Assembly: GCF_029960785.1 (NCBI RefSeq)
Contig: NZ_JASBQE010000027.1
Coordinates: 1 to 64,000 of the forward strand
Reading direction: 5' to 3'
DNA: 64,000 nt
From: Polyangium sp. 15x6
Lineage (GTDB): Bacteria > Myxococcota_A > Polyangia > Polyangiales > Polyangiaceae
This document shows, in pieces, positions 34,711 through 43,476 of this stretch (position 1 is its first letter; each line of letters begins with the position of its first letter). The notes beneath the pieces were generated by a model. It was not told the origin of the DNA and did not search any database. It was given only the letters and a program-made list of their open reading frames with translations. Both the position numbers and the translations under genes were made by a program.

Positions 34711-35226
34711 ATGGGGACCCTTTCCCGCCTCGTTCGGCTCGGAACTCGCCTCGTGCTCGGCCTTTCGGTCTCGGCCTGCGCGATCGACGATTACACGCCC
34801 CCGACCCCGTCGGGCCCGGACGCGGGGGACGCTTGCACGTCGCTCACCGAGATCGCGCTGGGCGAGTCCTTGTCCCTCTTCGACGACACGAGCCGCGGGA
34901 CGGACTTGACGACATCGAGCCCGATGTTCAGCGAATGCATGCCCGACGAGAGAATCGGCAAGGAGCTCGTCTTTCCCGTCCGGCCCTCGTCGTCGGGCAC
35001 GCTCGTCGCGACGCTCCATCCCCAGTACGCGCACCACTGGCTGCACACGTGGACCGCGTGCCCCGGCAGCGGAGGCGATGTGCTCGATTGCTCGTTCGGA
35101 TCGATGATCGAGGACGCTGACGTCAATCAGATCGACGAGGTCCAGGCAGGCACGACCTATTACGTCGTCGTCGACGGGTGGATGGACGAGGCGGGCGAGT
35201 TCGAGCTCATGCTCGCGCTCGAGTGA
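34711..35226 (+). CDS. Lipoprotein with bacterial pre-peptidase-like beta domain
   Basis: The 171-aa protein has a lipoprotein signal (TRLVLGLSVSAC), then TPPTPSGPDAGDAC and a beta domain with GKELVFPVRPSSSGTLVATLH, TWTACPGSGGDVLDC and TTYYVVVDGWMDEAGEFELML. The last segment resembles the C-terminal strands of PPC-type domains (YYVVVDG...G.F.L), common in myxobacterial secreted proteins. I use the ATG at 34711; a GTG 21 bp upstream is possible. Function unknown; surface location probable. Confidence 0.8.
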   Translation: MGTLSRLVRLGTRLVLGLSVSACAIDDYTPPTPSGPDAGDACTSLTEIALGESLSLFDDTSRGTDLTTSSPMFSECMPDERIGKELVFPVRPSSSGTLVATLHPQYAHHWLHTWTACPGSGGDVLDCSFGSMIEDADVNQIDEVQAGTTYYVVVDGWMDEAGEFELMLALE

Positions 35227-35229
35227 GGA

Positions 35230-35592
35230 CTACTCGACGACCGCCTGCATGAATCCCTTCATGAACGCGCGATATTCGCGCGTCGGGATCATGTCCATCA
35301 TGCGAGGCACGCGGGCCTTCAGCCATTGCAGGATCGCCAGGGTGTCGCGCTTCATGACGAGCACGACGAGCTCACCGAGCACGTCTTCTCCGAGCTCGTT
35401 TCCCACGATGGAGAAGATCTGCCGGCCGAGCTCGTAGCCGCAATCGGTGAAGCTCTTCTCGCCCGATCGCGCCTCGTACACGAGGACGCGGAAAAACAGC
35501 GGGCAGGCGTTCGAGGCGGGGGCGCGTCCCGGGAGCGTCCGCGGGCGAGCGGGGCTCGGGGGGCGGCTGTCGTTCTTCGCTTTCGGGGTCAT
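35230..35592 (-). CDS. Conserved-looking helical protein, unknown
   Basis: The 120-aa frame starts MTPKAKNDSRPPSP, has a basic/Pro-rich N-terminus, then a helical domain: NACPLFFRVLVYEARSGE, FTDCGYELGRQIFSIVGN, DVLGELVVLVMKRDTLAILQWL and EYRAFMKGFMQAVV. An in-frame ATG 14 codons further upstream is possible. No signal peptide or known motif. It lies just downstream of polX on the same strand and converges with the lipoprotein gene 3 bp away. Confidence 0.72.
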   Translation of the reverse strand: MTPKAKNDSRPPSPARPRTLPGRAPASNACPLFFRVLVYEARSGEKSFTDCGYELGRQIFSIVGNELGEDVLGELVVLVMKRDTLAILQWLKARVPRMMDMIPTREYRAFMKGFMQAVVE

Positions 35593-35649
35593 GCCGATAC
35601 GCGCGTGCGAGGATCGTACCCGGAGCACCTGCAACTTCGGCGCCCACCA

Positions 35650-37353
35650 TCAATGGATGGGCCTGACCGCCGCCGCGAAACCTTCGGGGCCGAGCGCATT
35701 GAGCACTTCGCTCTTGCGGAGCCCGCCTCGCCGCGCCACACCCACGCCGAAACGCAGGGACGAGAGGCCCTTCGTCGAATGCGCGTCCGTCGAGATGACG
35801 AAGCGGATCCCCCGCTTCCGCGCCTCCTTCAGCCAGCGCGGCTCCATGTCGAGCCGGTACGGGTCCCCGTTGATCTCGATCGCGGCCCGCGACGAGGCGA
35901 TCACATCGAGCACCTCCTCGACCCGGCAGGCGAAGGGCTCGCGCCGCAAAAGCAGCCGGCCGAGCGGGTGGCCCCAGATCTTGAAGATGGGCTGCCGCAT
36001 CGCCTCCACGAGCCTTTGCGTCATGGCCGCCTCGTCCATCTTCATGCGCGAATGGACGCTGGCGATCACCACGTCGAGCTGTTCCAGGATGGCGTCCGGG
36101 TAATCGAGCGCGCCCGTCGCGAGGATGTCCGACTCCGTCCCGCGCAGAAGCTTGATCTTGACCCGCTCCTGCACGCGCGCGATCTCGTCCCATTGCGACT
36201 TGAGGCGATCGAGCTCCACGCCCCTCGCGTAATGCGCCGTCGGCGAATGATCCGTGATTGTGAGGTACTTCATCCCCATCGCCTCGGCTGCGCGCGCCAT
36301 GTCCTCGATGGTGTCGTTGCCGTCCGAAAAGACGGTGTGGCAATGCACCATGCCCTGGATGTCGGCTTGCGTGACGAGGTCGGCGAAATCGTCGTGCCGC
36401 GCCGCCTCGATTTCTCCGTCACCCTCGCGCAGCTCGGGCGGCACGGGATTCAGGCCGAGCGCCCGGTAAATCTGCTCCTCGCTCTCGATGCTCGCGAGCG
36501 CGCGCACCCCGTCGAGGCCGTGCTCGGCGGCGGTTTTTCCGAGCTCGACGAGGTGCGCCGGCGCGCCGGTCAGCGTCAAGAGCGCCGCAGCGTAATGGGC
36601 GCGCGGCGCCACGTGCACCGACGCGCGGACGTCTCCCGCGAGAAACAGCTCGACCCGCTCTGCGTCTCGGCTGCGTACCCGCAGAACCCGCGGAAATCGC
36701 TCGGCGTGATCGAGCACCGCATGGGCTTCGTCGCTCGCCGCGACGAGCTGCACCTCGGAGACCGTCTCGCAAAAACGACGTACCTCGCCGGCGAGATCCG
36801 CTCGCTCTACCGCGGAAAAGGCGCGCAGGTGGTCGAGCAGCGGCTCCGCCACGGCGAGCGCGTCGACCAGCAGCACCCGCTCCACGCGGGTCTCGCGCTG
36901 CGCGATGGCTTCGAGCAGGCTCTCCTGCGTCTTCGGGCCGAATCCTTTCACCGAGCGGACGCGGCCCGCGAGGCACGCCTGCCGCAGGTCCTCCACGCTC
37001 GTGATCCCCAGCGCGTCGTGGAGCACCTGGATTTTCTTCGGGCTGAGCCCTGGGAGCTCGCAAAGCTCGAGCACGCCGGGCGGCAGCGACGCGCGGAGCT
37101 TCGTGAGCAACTCCGATTGCCCCGTACGGACGATCTCGGTGATGACGGAAGCGAGCGACGCGCCAATGCCGGGCACCTGGGTCAGGCGCGCCTCCTCGAC
37201 CAGCCGGCCGAGGTCCTCGGAGAGCGCCTCGACCGCGGAAGCGCCATTCTCGTAGGCCTGCACCTTGAACGAGCTCTCCCCTTTGCATCGGAGCAAGGCC
37301 CCGATCTCACGAAGCGCTCGGGCGACATCGAGCTTGTCCACCATCGTGCTCAT
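35650..37353 (-). CDS. polX: PolX-family protein with degenerate polymerase site and intact PHP domain
   Basis: The 567-aa protein has an N-terminal helix-hairpin-helix/8-kDa-like region (VPGIGASLASVITEIV; LPGLSPKKIQVLHDAL), a polymerase-like palm, and a C-terminal PHP domain with HCHTVFSDG, LTITDHSP, GTESDIL, VIASVHS, IWGHPLGR and ISTDAHS, so the metal-binding His/Asp set is complete. In the palm, the canonical G-D-x-D carboxylates are replaced by S199-E200-V201-Q202. The polymerase is probably inactive, while the PHP phosphoesterase/exonuclease may work. Standard length for PolX. Start: ATG of MSTMVD; a second ATG three codons on is possible. Confidence 0.9.
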   Translation of the reverse strand: MSTMVDKLDVARALREIGALLRCKGESSFKVQAYENGASAVEALSEDLGRLVEEARLTQVPGIGASLASVITEIVRTGQSELLTKLRASLPPGVLELCELPGLSPKKIQVLHDALGITSVEDLRQACLAGRVRSVKGFGPKTQESLLEAIAQRETRVERVLLVDALAVAEPLLDHLRAFSAVERADLAGEVRRFCETVSEVQLVAASDEAHAVLDHAERFPRVLRVRSRDAERVELFLAGDVRASVHVAPRAHYAAALLTLTGAPAHLVELGKTAAEHGLDGVRALASIESEEQIYRALGLNPVPPELREGDGEIEAARHDDFADLVTQADIQGMVHCHTVFSDGNDTIEDMARAAEAMGMKYLTITDHSPTAHYARGVELDRLKSQWDEIARVQERVKIKLLRGTESDILATGALDYPDAILEQLDVVIASVHSRMKMDEAAMTQRLVEAMRQPIFKIWGHPLGRLLLRREPFACRVEEVLDVIASSRAAIEINGDPYRLDMEPRWLKEARKRGIRFVISTDAHSTKGLSSLRFGVGVARRGGLRKSEVLNALGPEGFAAAVRPIH

Positions 37354-37491
37354 CTCTCCAGCCACTACCAAAGGGCACAGGACCGACGCCCTGTCAAGCC
37401 TGGGACAACCAATGTCCGATCGAACGTTCTTTTCCCGTGGACGCCGACGCCCCCGAGCGGCAATCCTTGCTTTCCTTACGAGGAGGTCCCC

Positions 37492-37710
37492 TTGCCTCAT
37501 GCGCTCTTGCAGGCGAAGCCGCATCCACTCGCCGTCGTCGTGGTGGCCGTGACGTGTTTGCTCGGCGCGTACGCGCTCCTTTCTCGCTCGCCCGTCCTCG
37601 TGCATCCATCGACGCTCGAAATGGCCCCCGCGCGCGATTCCGACGAAATGAAGGCCCCGCCCCGACGTCCCGCCCCGCATGATACCGCCGCTCCGGGGCG
37701 ACGATATTGA
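37492..37710 (+). CDS. Small single-pass membrane protein, TTG start
   Basis: This 72-aa protein begins at a TTG preceded by a perfect AGGAGG Shine-Dalgarno with five bases between. It has one transmembrane helix (HPLAVVVVAVTCLLGAYALL, residues 11-30) and a Pro/Arg-rich hydrophilic tail ending RRPAPHDTAAPGRRY. No known family. It stands alone between polX (divergent) and a STAS-like gene. The strong ribosome-binding site and the clear helix make it a convincing small gene. Confidence 0.72.
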   Translation: MPHALLQAKPHPLAVVVVAVTCLLGAYALLSRSPVLVHPSTLEMAPARDSDEMKAPPRRPAPHDTAAPGRRY

Positions 37711-37934
37711 GCGATTCCAGCTATCGTTTTTCCTTCTAAGACATTCCTGAACGTACCCGGTCGCGCTCGTGCCCAGCGGGTCGAGCGCAGGCAAGGCACA
37801 TCCGTCATCCCGCTGACGCGCCGCTTCGAGGTAATACGGCTCGCCCGGACGAGCACGCGTTGCACGCCTTTTTTGCTTGGTTTCACCTATCGGTTTCGGC
37901 ACGATCTCCGCTCGAACGTGTCGCGAGACACCCG

Positions 37935-38339
37935 ATGAGGGAGAAGCATACGGTATTTTTCGAGCCGCCAGATACCGCCGTGTGGAGGTTCGCCGGGGAC
38001 ATCAGCGAGGCGGAGATGCGCGAGCTGACGTCGCAGGAGAAGTCCTTCATCGGTGGCCGTCCTTATCTGCTGAAGCTCGTGGATCTATCGCGCATCGGAG
38101 CCGTCAGCGCCGGCGCGCGCAAGGCGGGGGCGGAGAAGGTGCACGACGTCCCCGTGCTCGGCGTGGCCGTCTTCGGTGCGCACTTCGCGATCCGCGTCCT
38201 CGCGGACCTCGTCGTGCGCGCCGGCAGTTTCATCCGTCGAATCGACGCGGTACCCACCCGCTATTTCGCGACCGAAGCCGAGGCCCGCGCCTGGCTCGCG
38301 GAGCGACGCGCCGTCATCGCGACCGGAAAACAAAGCTGA
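37935..38339 (+). CDS. STAS/SpoIIAA-like protein
   Basis: The 134-aa protein has the SpoIIAA-like pattern: VWRFAGDISEAEMRELTSQE, PYLLKLVDLSRIGAVSAGARK, VLGVAVFGAHFAIRVLADLVV and a C-terminal TRYFATEAEARAWLAER. That final aromatic-x-T-E-x-E-A-x-x-W-L element is typical of this group. It is a distant paralogue of the protein at 29051-29479 (same strand order and motif spacing, low identity). Such proteins probably sense or bind a partner; the role is unknown. Confidence 0.8.
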   Translation: MREKHTVFFEPPDTAVWRFAGDISEAEMRELTSQEKSFIGGRPYLLKLVDLSRIGAVSAGARKAGAEKVHDVPVLGVAVFGAHFAIRVLADLVVRAGSFIRRIDAVPTRYFATEAEARAWLAERRAVIATGKQS

Positions 38340-38427
38340 TCGTCGCAATGGCGGGCGCCCGCCCATTTCGGTCACTCGAGTGACCACCCGTCGGTATCAC
38401 CGCGCCTCATTTCCCTGCCTCGTGCGA

Positions 38428-38448
38428 TTTTCGATTTCATTTCGAAAA
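38428..38448 (+). promoter_or_regulatory. A/T-rich inverted repeat upstream of the M35 protease gene
   Basis: TTTTCGA (38428-38434) and TCGAAAA (38442-38448) form perfect 7-bp arms around TTTCATT. An overlapping dyad, TCATTT with AAATGA, spans 38437-38457. This 35-bp A/T-rich island in GC-rich DNA lies about 85 bp upstream of the M35 gene and probably contains its promoter and an operator. Confidence 0.45.
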
Positions 38449-38534
38449 CGAAAATGATAGGGTCGATGGTCAGTGAGGAGTCCTCCTTGTCGGGCTGTCA
38501 CCGCCGGTCGCTCCTCCTGTCCAGGGGTCCAACG

Positions 38535-39641
38535 ATGAGCAAGAAGCTTCCTTTCAAGTGGCTGGCTCTGGGTGCTGCGAGCGCGATGCTGCTCGGCGCG
38601 TGCGTCGTAAAGGACGACGAGGACGGGACCGGCAGCGAGGTCGTGATCGAAGACGGAATGGATCCTGCCGCGGGGGACATCGCGGTCGAGCTCTCCGTCG
38701 ACAAGGCATCCGTGAGCCAGACCGAGAGCGTGACGGTCACGGTGAAGCTCACCAACACCACGAAACGCTCGATCCGCCTGCCTGCGTGGTATGCGCCGGG
38801 CGAGGACCTCGAAGAGGATCTCTTCCTCGTGATGCGGGGCGGGCAGCCGGTGGAGTTCACCGGCCCGCATTACAAGCGCCCGGCGATGTCGGAGGAGGAC
38901 TACGTCGTGCTCGGTCCGGGCAAGAGCGTGACGCGCACGGCCACGCTCTCGGGCTTCTACGATCTGACGCAGACGGGCACGTACACGGTCCGGTACGCGG
39001 CCGACATGCCGACGTCCGTGACGCAGCAGGCGGTCTCGCTCGATTCGAACGAGGTGAGCCTGTGGATCGAGGGCCGCGCGAGCGCGCCGTCTCCCCAGTT
39101 CCTCAGCGCCCCGGGCCCGCAGAACTTCGGGAGCCTCGGCTTCAGCAAGTGCTCCGCGGATCAGCAGACCACGGTCACGCAGGCGCTAGGCGCGGCGAGC
39201 ACCATGGCCGACGGCGCAGTCCTTTACCTCGGCGGCACGCCCGCGACGAATCCGCGGTACACCACGTGGTTCGGCGCGTTCTCGACGAACGGCTGGAACA
39301 CCGCGAAGAGCCATTACGTGGCCATCAAGGACGCGGTCGATTCGAAACCCTTGAACTTCGATTGCGGCTGCAAGAAGAAATACTACGCGTACGTGTATCC
39401 GAACCAGCCGTACAACGTGTATCTCTGCAGCGTCTTCTGGAGCGCGCCGTTGTCCGGTACGGACTCCAAGGGCGGGACGATCATCCACGAACTCTCGCAC
39501 TTCGACGTCATCGCCGGTACGGACGACTGGGTATACGGCCAGTCCGGCGCGAAGTCGCTTGCGATCTCGGATCCGGCGAAGGCGCTGAACAACGCCGACA
39601 ACCACGAATACTTCGCCGAGAACACCCCCGCCCTCCAGTGA
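38535..39641 (+). CDS. M35-type (aspzincin) metalloendopeptidase lipoprotein
   Basis: The 368-aa protein has a lipoprotein signal (SAMLLGAC, Cys near residue 23), an N-terminal beta domain (residues 50-180) and a C-terminal metallopeptidase with IIHELSHFDVI (HExxH at 318-322) and GTDDWVYG (third zinc ligand Asp near 331). HExxH plus GTxDxxYG defines aspzincins (deuterolysin/peptidyl-Lys endopeptidase group). The enzyme is probably exported and tethered, acting in prey or protein digestion. Four or more Cys residues (CSADQQ, DCGCKKK, YLCSV) suit disulfides. The start is the ATG after an AGGGG motif. Confidence 0.88.
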   Translation: MSKKLPFKWLALGAASAMLLGACVVKDDEDGTGSEVVIEDGMDPAAGDIAVELSVDKASVSQTESVTVTVKLTNTTKRSIRLPAWYAPGEDLEEDLFLVMRGGQPVEFTGPHYKRPAMSEEDYVVLGPGKSVTRTATLSGFYDLTQTGTYTVRYAADMPTSVTQQAVSLDSNEVSLWIEGRASAPSPQFLSAPGPQNFGSLGFSKCSADQQTTVTQALGAASTMADGAVLYLGGTPATNPRYTTWFGAFSTNGWNTAKSHYVAIKDAVDSKPLNFDCGCKKKYYAYVYPNQPYNVYLCSVFWSAPLSGTDSKGGTIIHELSHFDVIAGTDDWVYGQSGAKSLAISDPAKALNNADNHEYFAENTPALQ

Positions 39642-39668
39642 TGGAACGACGCTCGCGCCCTTCCCGCA

Positions 39669-42185
39669 TCATGGGCAGAGGGAGGGGTCTGCGAGCCGTG
39701 CAGCGGCGTTCGGAGCGAGTTGGGCGTCCTTCACGCCCTCGGCGAACGCATCCCAGGCCATAACGTCACCCGCAGTCAGCTTGAACGCCGCGCACACGGC
39801 GCGCAAGTGTGCCACCCGCGTCCACGGCGAGTGAAGCAGCACGTCGAGGCCAGCCAATGCGTCTGCATTCTCGGCCGCCGTGGGTCCCATCGTCGTGACG
39901 ACCGCGCGGATGGCTTGCTGAAGCACATCGGTGTCCTCGGTCGTGCTCAGCATCTCGACGAAGAATGCCCGCCACGTGGGGATGTCCGCAGGCTCGAGCC
40001 CGCTCAGATACGACCTGAGCTTGATGGTCGCGAGCCAGCGCGCTCGGGCCATGTTCGCTTGTTTTGCGACGCGTCCCCACGTCGTCATCGCGAGCGGCGC
40101 TGGGATGTCGAACGCGGTCAGGAAGCTCAGCCGGAGATAATCGACTTCGCCGGATGCGAGCCCTGTCTGCAGGCTCGTCCAGTCGTCCGCGAAGGCGGTC
40201 ACCGGATCGAACATGCTGCACGCCCCATAACCGTAGACCTGGATCAAATCGAGCACGAACGGCGGCGGTGGGATCGGGAGCGTCTGGTTCAGCGCGGTCG
40301 CCCAGGCCTCCGCCGTCGCCGGGTCGTGGCTCGGGTCGATGGCCACCGAGCAAGCGGTGCTCATGGCATTGGCCTGGGTCCACTCCGAGTCGAGCCCTGC
40401 GACGAACGCCACGAACCCCTCCGGCGTTGCGCCCGGTAGCGATGACGACGTGAAGAGCACTTCATCCTGGGCTGCCGCGCCGATTTCGAGAAAATGGGCC
40501 TCCGCTGCCGGAGTCGTGGGCACGAGGAGCGGCAGAACGTTCGTGTAGTAGGCATTCATGGATTCCTCGTCCACCACGAACGAATCCCAGGTGAAGTGGT
40601 GGTCTTTCGGATCCAGCACGAGGAACTCGCCGCTCGTCTGCGGTGCCACGTCGAAAGGCTCTCCGATCGGGAGCGTCTCCGTCCGCATCGAGCCGTCCTC
40701 CGCGACCCAGCCGATATCGAACGGGACGAGCAGCGCTCCGTCGGGGTCGTGCAGCGTCACGGTGGCGCCTCCCGAGGGCAAAGGGGCAATCGTCAGCGTG
40801 GGAAGCCCCTTGGCGTCGACCGCGTGTTTTGCTCGCGCCGTGGCCTCCGGACCGAGCGCCTCCGCGAACGCTTCGAGGACATCATCCGTCCCGATCGACC
40901 CGAAACGATGCTCTTCGAGGATATTTCGCCACGTCGCCCAGAAGGCCTCCTCACCCACGAGACCACGTATTTGCGTCAAGAGCCATGCCGCGCGGGTGTA
41001 GGGCCCCGTGTTGTACTTTTCCGCGATCGTCAGCGACGTGTCGCGGATGGCTTCGCCTTCCGTCGCGAAAAACTCGTTGCCGTTCAGCGTGAACGGGCCG
41101 TCCTTGTCCGTGTGCGCGCGAAGCCCCTCCGGCTCGAGGAGCGTCGCCATTCCTTCCTTGATCCAGAGATCGTCCCAGCTCTCGAGCGTCACGAGATCCC
41201 CGACCCACTGGTGCGCGATCTCGTGCGCCGTCAGCGAGAGCTCGGCGGCGAGCGGCTCCGTGCCCGCGCCTTCGTAGTGGAACGAAATGCTCGCGTTCTC
41301 GATGCCGGTGGCCGGCAGGTTCGGCAGGTGCACCACCGCGTATTTTTCGAATGGATAGGGACCGAGCAACCCCTCGAAATGGTCGAGCATGCCCACCATC
41401 TCCCCGAGCACCGCTTCGTAATGCCCCTGGAGCCCGCGCCTGTGCCAGATCGAGACGGGCAGGTCGCCCTTCATCGTGCTCTCCACCTCGAAATCGCTGA
41501 TCGCGAAGGCCATCAGGTAGGTGGGCAGCGTGTACGTGGTCTCGTACTTCATTCTGTGCGCCCCGTCCCCGTCCGGTTCATCGGAGACGAGGTCTCCGTT
41601 GGCGATCATCTTCTCGGCGTCGTCCATGCGCATGGAGACGGAGAAAATCGCTCGGTCCGAAGGTGTGTCATGACAAGGCATCCAGCGCCTCGCGCCGACC
41701 GGCTCCGACATCGTGAAGACCGCGCGAACGTTCAAGGGATCACCCTTGCGATCTTCGATCACGGGAACCAACGAGTCGCTCGGCGCGGCCTCGTAATCAA
41801 TCTCCAGAGTGATGGCCGCACCCGTTCCGAGACCGGGTACCGCGGACACGTCCACCTCGAGCTGCTCCGCGCTCGCGTTCGCCGAGAAAGGCAGGGCTCC
41901 GCCGCCGGCGAGCCGCACGGATTTCACCTCGGCCACGGCGCTATCGAGCGAGATGGTCTTCGTGCCCTGGGGCAAGGGTGAGAGGGTGATATCGACCGTC
42001 GCGGCGAGGCGGCCTCGAGCCCAGTCGTAATCACCCTTCAATTCGTAACGCTGGACGTCGACCTCGGCCGTTTCGGGCCCGGGCGGCTCTGCCGCCGTCG
42101 AGCATCCGGCGGCGAGCGAGGACGAAAGGAGAAAACATGACGTCCAGCGCAGGCCGGAATGCGAGGACCATCTCGTGAAGCTCAT
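39669..42185 (-). CDS. M1-family aminopeptidase lipoprotein
   Basis: The 838-aa protein has a lipoprotein signal (CFLLSSSLAAGC), an N-terminal beta domain and a gluzincin catalytic domain: GIENAS (294-299; a variant of the GxMEN exopeptidase motif), then HEIAHQWVGDLVTLESWDDL with HExxH at 321-325 and the third ligand Glu in WIKEG (344). The C-terminal half is helical, as usual for M1. The loss of Met in GxMEN may shift specificity. It is exported and probably trims peptides outside the cytoplasm. It converges with the M35 protease gene, so two peptidases lie back to back. Confidence 0.9.
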   Translation of the reverse strand: MSFTRWSSHSGLRWTSCFLLSSSLAAGCSTAAEPPGPETAEVDVQRYELKGDYDWARGRLAATVDITLSPLPQGTKTISLDSAVAEVKSVRLAGGGALPFSANASAEQLEVDVSAVPGLGTGAAITLEIDYEAAPSDSLVPVIEDRKGDPLNVRAVFTMSEPVGARRWMPCHDTPSDRAIFSVSMRMDDAEKMIANGDLVSDEPDGDGAHRMKYETTYTLPTYLMAFAISDFEVESTMKGDLPVSIWHRRGLQGHYEAVLGEMVGMLDHFEGLLGPYPFEKYAVVHLPNLPATGIENASISFHYEGAGTEPLAAELSLTAHEIAHQWVGDLVTLESWDDLWIKEGMATLLEPEGLRAHTDKDGPFTLNGNEFFATEGEAIRDTSLTIAEKYNTGPYTRAAWLLTQIRGLVGEEAFWATWRNILEEHRFGSIGTDDVLEAFAEALGPEATARAKHAVDAKGLPTLTIAPLPSGGATVTLHDPDGALLVPFDIGWVAEDGSMRTETLPIGEPFDVAPQTSGEFLVLDPKDHHFTWDSFVVDEESMNAYYTNVLPLLVPTTPAAEAHFLEIGAAAQDEVLFTSSSLPGATPEGFVAFVAGLDSEWTQANAMSTACSVAIDPSHDPATAEAWATALNQTLPIPPPPFVLDLIQVYGYGACSMFDPVTAFADDWTSLQTGLASGEVDYLRLSFLTAFDIPAPLAMTTWGRVAKQANMARARWLATIKLRSYLSGLEPADIPTWRAFFVEMLSTTEDTDVLQQAIRAVVTTMGPTAAENADALAGLDVLLHSPWTRVAHLRAVCAAFKLTAGDVMAWDAFAEGVKDAQLAPNAAARLADPSLCP

Positions 42186-42340
42186 TGATTCTCCTCGAAG
42201 AGGCAAGGAACGACGCCCCCCCGACGCCGATGTGCGACCGGTCGAGGCGCGGTTCGTCACGCGCGCGCGCCCGATTGCAGAGGGCATGCCAGGACACGGC
42301 TGGCGTCATGGGCCAGGAAAGGAGCGGGGCCACGCGCGGC

Positions 42341-42366
42341 CAGTTCGTGCAAGCTTGCGCGAACTG
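42341..42366. repeat. 26-bp near-perfect palindrome upstream of the M1 gene
   Basis: CAGTTCGTGCAAG followed directly by CTTGCGCGAACTG: 12 of 13 arm positions are self-complementary and there is no loop. It lies 155 bp upstream of the M1 aminopeptidase start and 63 bp downstream of the stop of the previous minus-strand gene. The lack of a loop favours a protein-binding site over a hairpin terminator. Otherwise the 244-bp gap (42186-42429) shows no gene. Confidence 0.5.
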
Positions 42367-42429
42367 TGAGGCCCGCTTGCGCGATCTGCGCAACGCAAGG
42401 ATCCCTGGCGATCCGTCCGGCGCCTTCGC

Positions 42430-43476
42430 CTACTCGAAGATATCGGGCTCCGGCTCGTACAAGAAGACCCTTGCGCGTGGCTCCGGCTCGACCGACGTCT
42501 GGCTCACGGCGACGGCTCCCGGCTGCGCCGGCGGCAGTTTTTCCTGGTTCTTCGGGGGAAACCACCGCCGCAGCCAGCGGCTCATGATCACGAACGTCCC
42601 GACCCCGCTGCGCCCCGGTCCCACGGGGATCGTGTACGTGGTGAATGTCTCCGTCGTCTCGCCGCGCACGAGCAAAAACCCACCCGCGACCTTCGTCTCC
42701 TTCGCCTCGAATCCAAGGAGCACCTCCGGCAGGACGAATACGACACGCGCCTCGTCCCCCTGTTTGTCTTGGTATGCGTTCACGCGGCCCGGCAGGATCG
42801 TCGCGGCCACGACGCGCGCCCTGCGCGTCACGCGGAGGTCGGGCGTCCCTTCGAGGATTCCTTCCACGCGCTCCACGACGATTCCATCGCCGTCGGCGCG
42901 ATCGAAGGACAGATACGAAAGCTGCCCCGTGAGCAGGCTGCGCCCCTTGTCGACCGGTTTTTCCGTGAAGCGACCGAGCACGCGCCCGCTGCCCATGCCC
43001 TGGAACTCCGGCTCGGCATAAAACGGCGAGGGCCAGTCGTCTTTGCCGATCTTGAACTCGCCGCATTGCCCCGGCGGCATCAAGCGGATCTCGCCCACGG
43101 GCCCGTCGAGCCACGGAAAGGCCCTACCATTGCCGTCCACGATGTGAAGCGGCCGCACGCCCGCGATCCCCGGACCGTCCTTCGGCGCTTCCTGCACCTC
43201 CTCCTTCGGCAGGTCGGCGATACGCACCTCGATCATCCGCGCGACGCGGCGGATCCGCGCCTGGTCGATCGAAGTTTGTCGTGAGCAACAGATCGGATCG
43301 TACTGGCAACACGCGGCCGCCTTCGGGGCCTTCGCCGGCTTCGCGACGAGCGGCGGAGGCGCCTCCCAGCCCGGCGGCGGCGCGGGTTCGTCGGCCGCGC
43401 GCGCGGGCCCTCCCTGGGTGGAGAGCAGCATCGCCCCGAGCGCGAACGAAGCCACGTTTCGCATTCCGAACCTCAT
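42430..43476 (-). CDS. Exported protein with CCxxDxxCC motif, cytochrome partner
   Basis: The 348-aa protein has a signal peptide (NVASFALGAMLLSTQGGPARA), a Pro-rich stretch, then AAACCQYDPICCSRQTS with two adjacent Cys pairs, and a beta-rich body with EVRIADLPKEEVQEAP, LLTGQLSYLSFDRADGDG and VVAATILPGRVNAYQDKQGD. The double CC motif may bind metal or form disulfides. Its ATG overlaps the stop of the upstream cytochrome gene (TGATG), so the two are coupled and probably act together. No known family. Confidence 0.75.
   Translation of the reverse strand: MRFGMRNVASFALGAMLLSTQGGPARAADEPAPPPGWEAPPPLVAKPAKAPKAAACCQYDPICCSRQTSIDQARIRRVARMIEVRIADLPKEEVQEAPKDGPGIAGVRPLHIVDGNGRAFPWLDGPVGEIRLMPPGQCGEFKIGKDDWPSPFYAEPEFQGMGSGRVLGRFTEKPVDKGRSLLTGQLSYLSFDRADGDGIVVERVEGILEGTPDLRVTRRARVVAATILPGRVNAYQDKQGDEARVVFVLPEVLLGFEAKETKVAGGFLLVRGETTETFTTYTIPVGPGRSGVGTFVIMSRWLRRWFPPKNQEKLPPAQPGAVAVSQTSVEPEPRARVFLYEPEPDIFE

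Noticed and set aside
37385..37430. GAACGTTC dyad near polX as a LexA box
   Set aside because: Known LexA sites have a spacer between the half-sites; this one has none.
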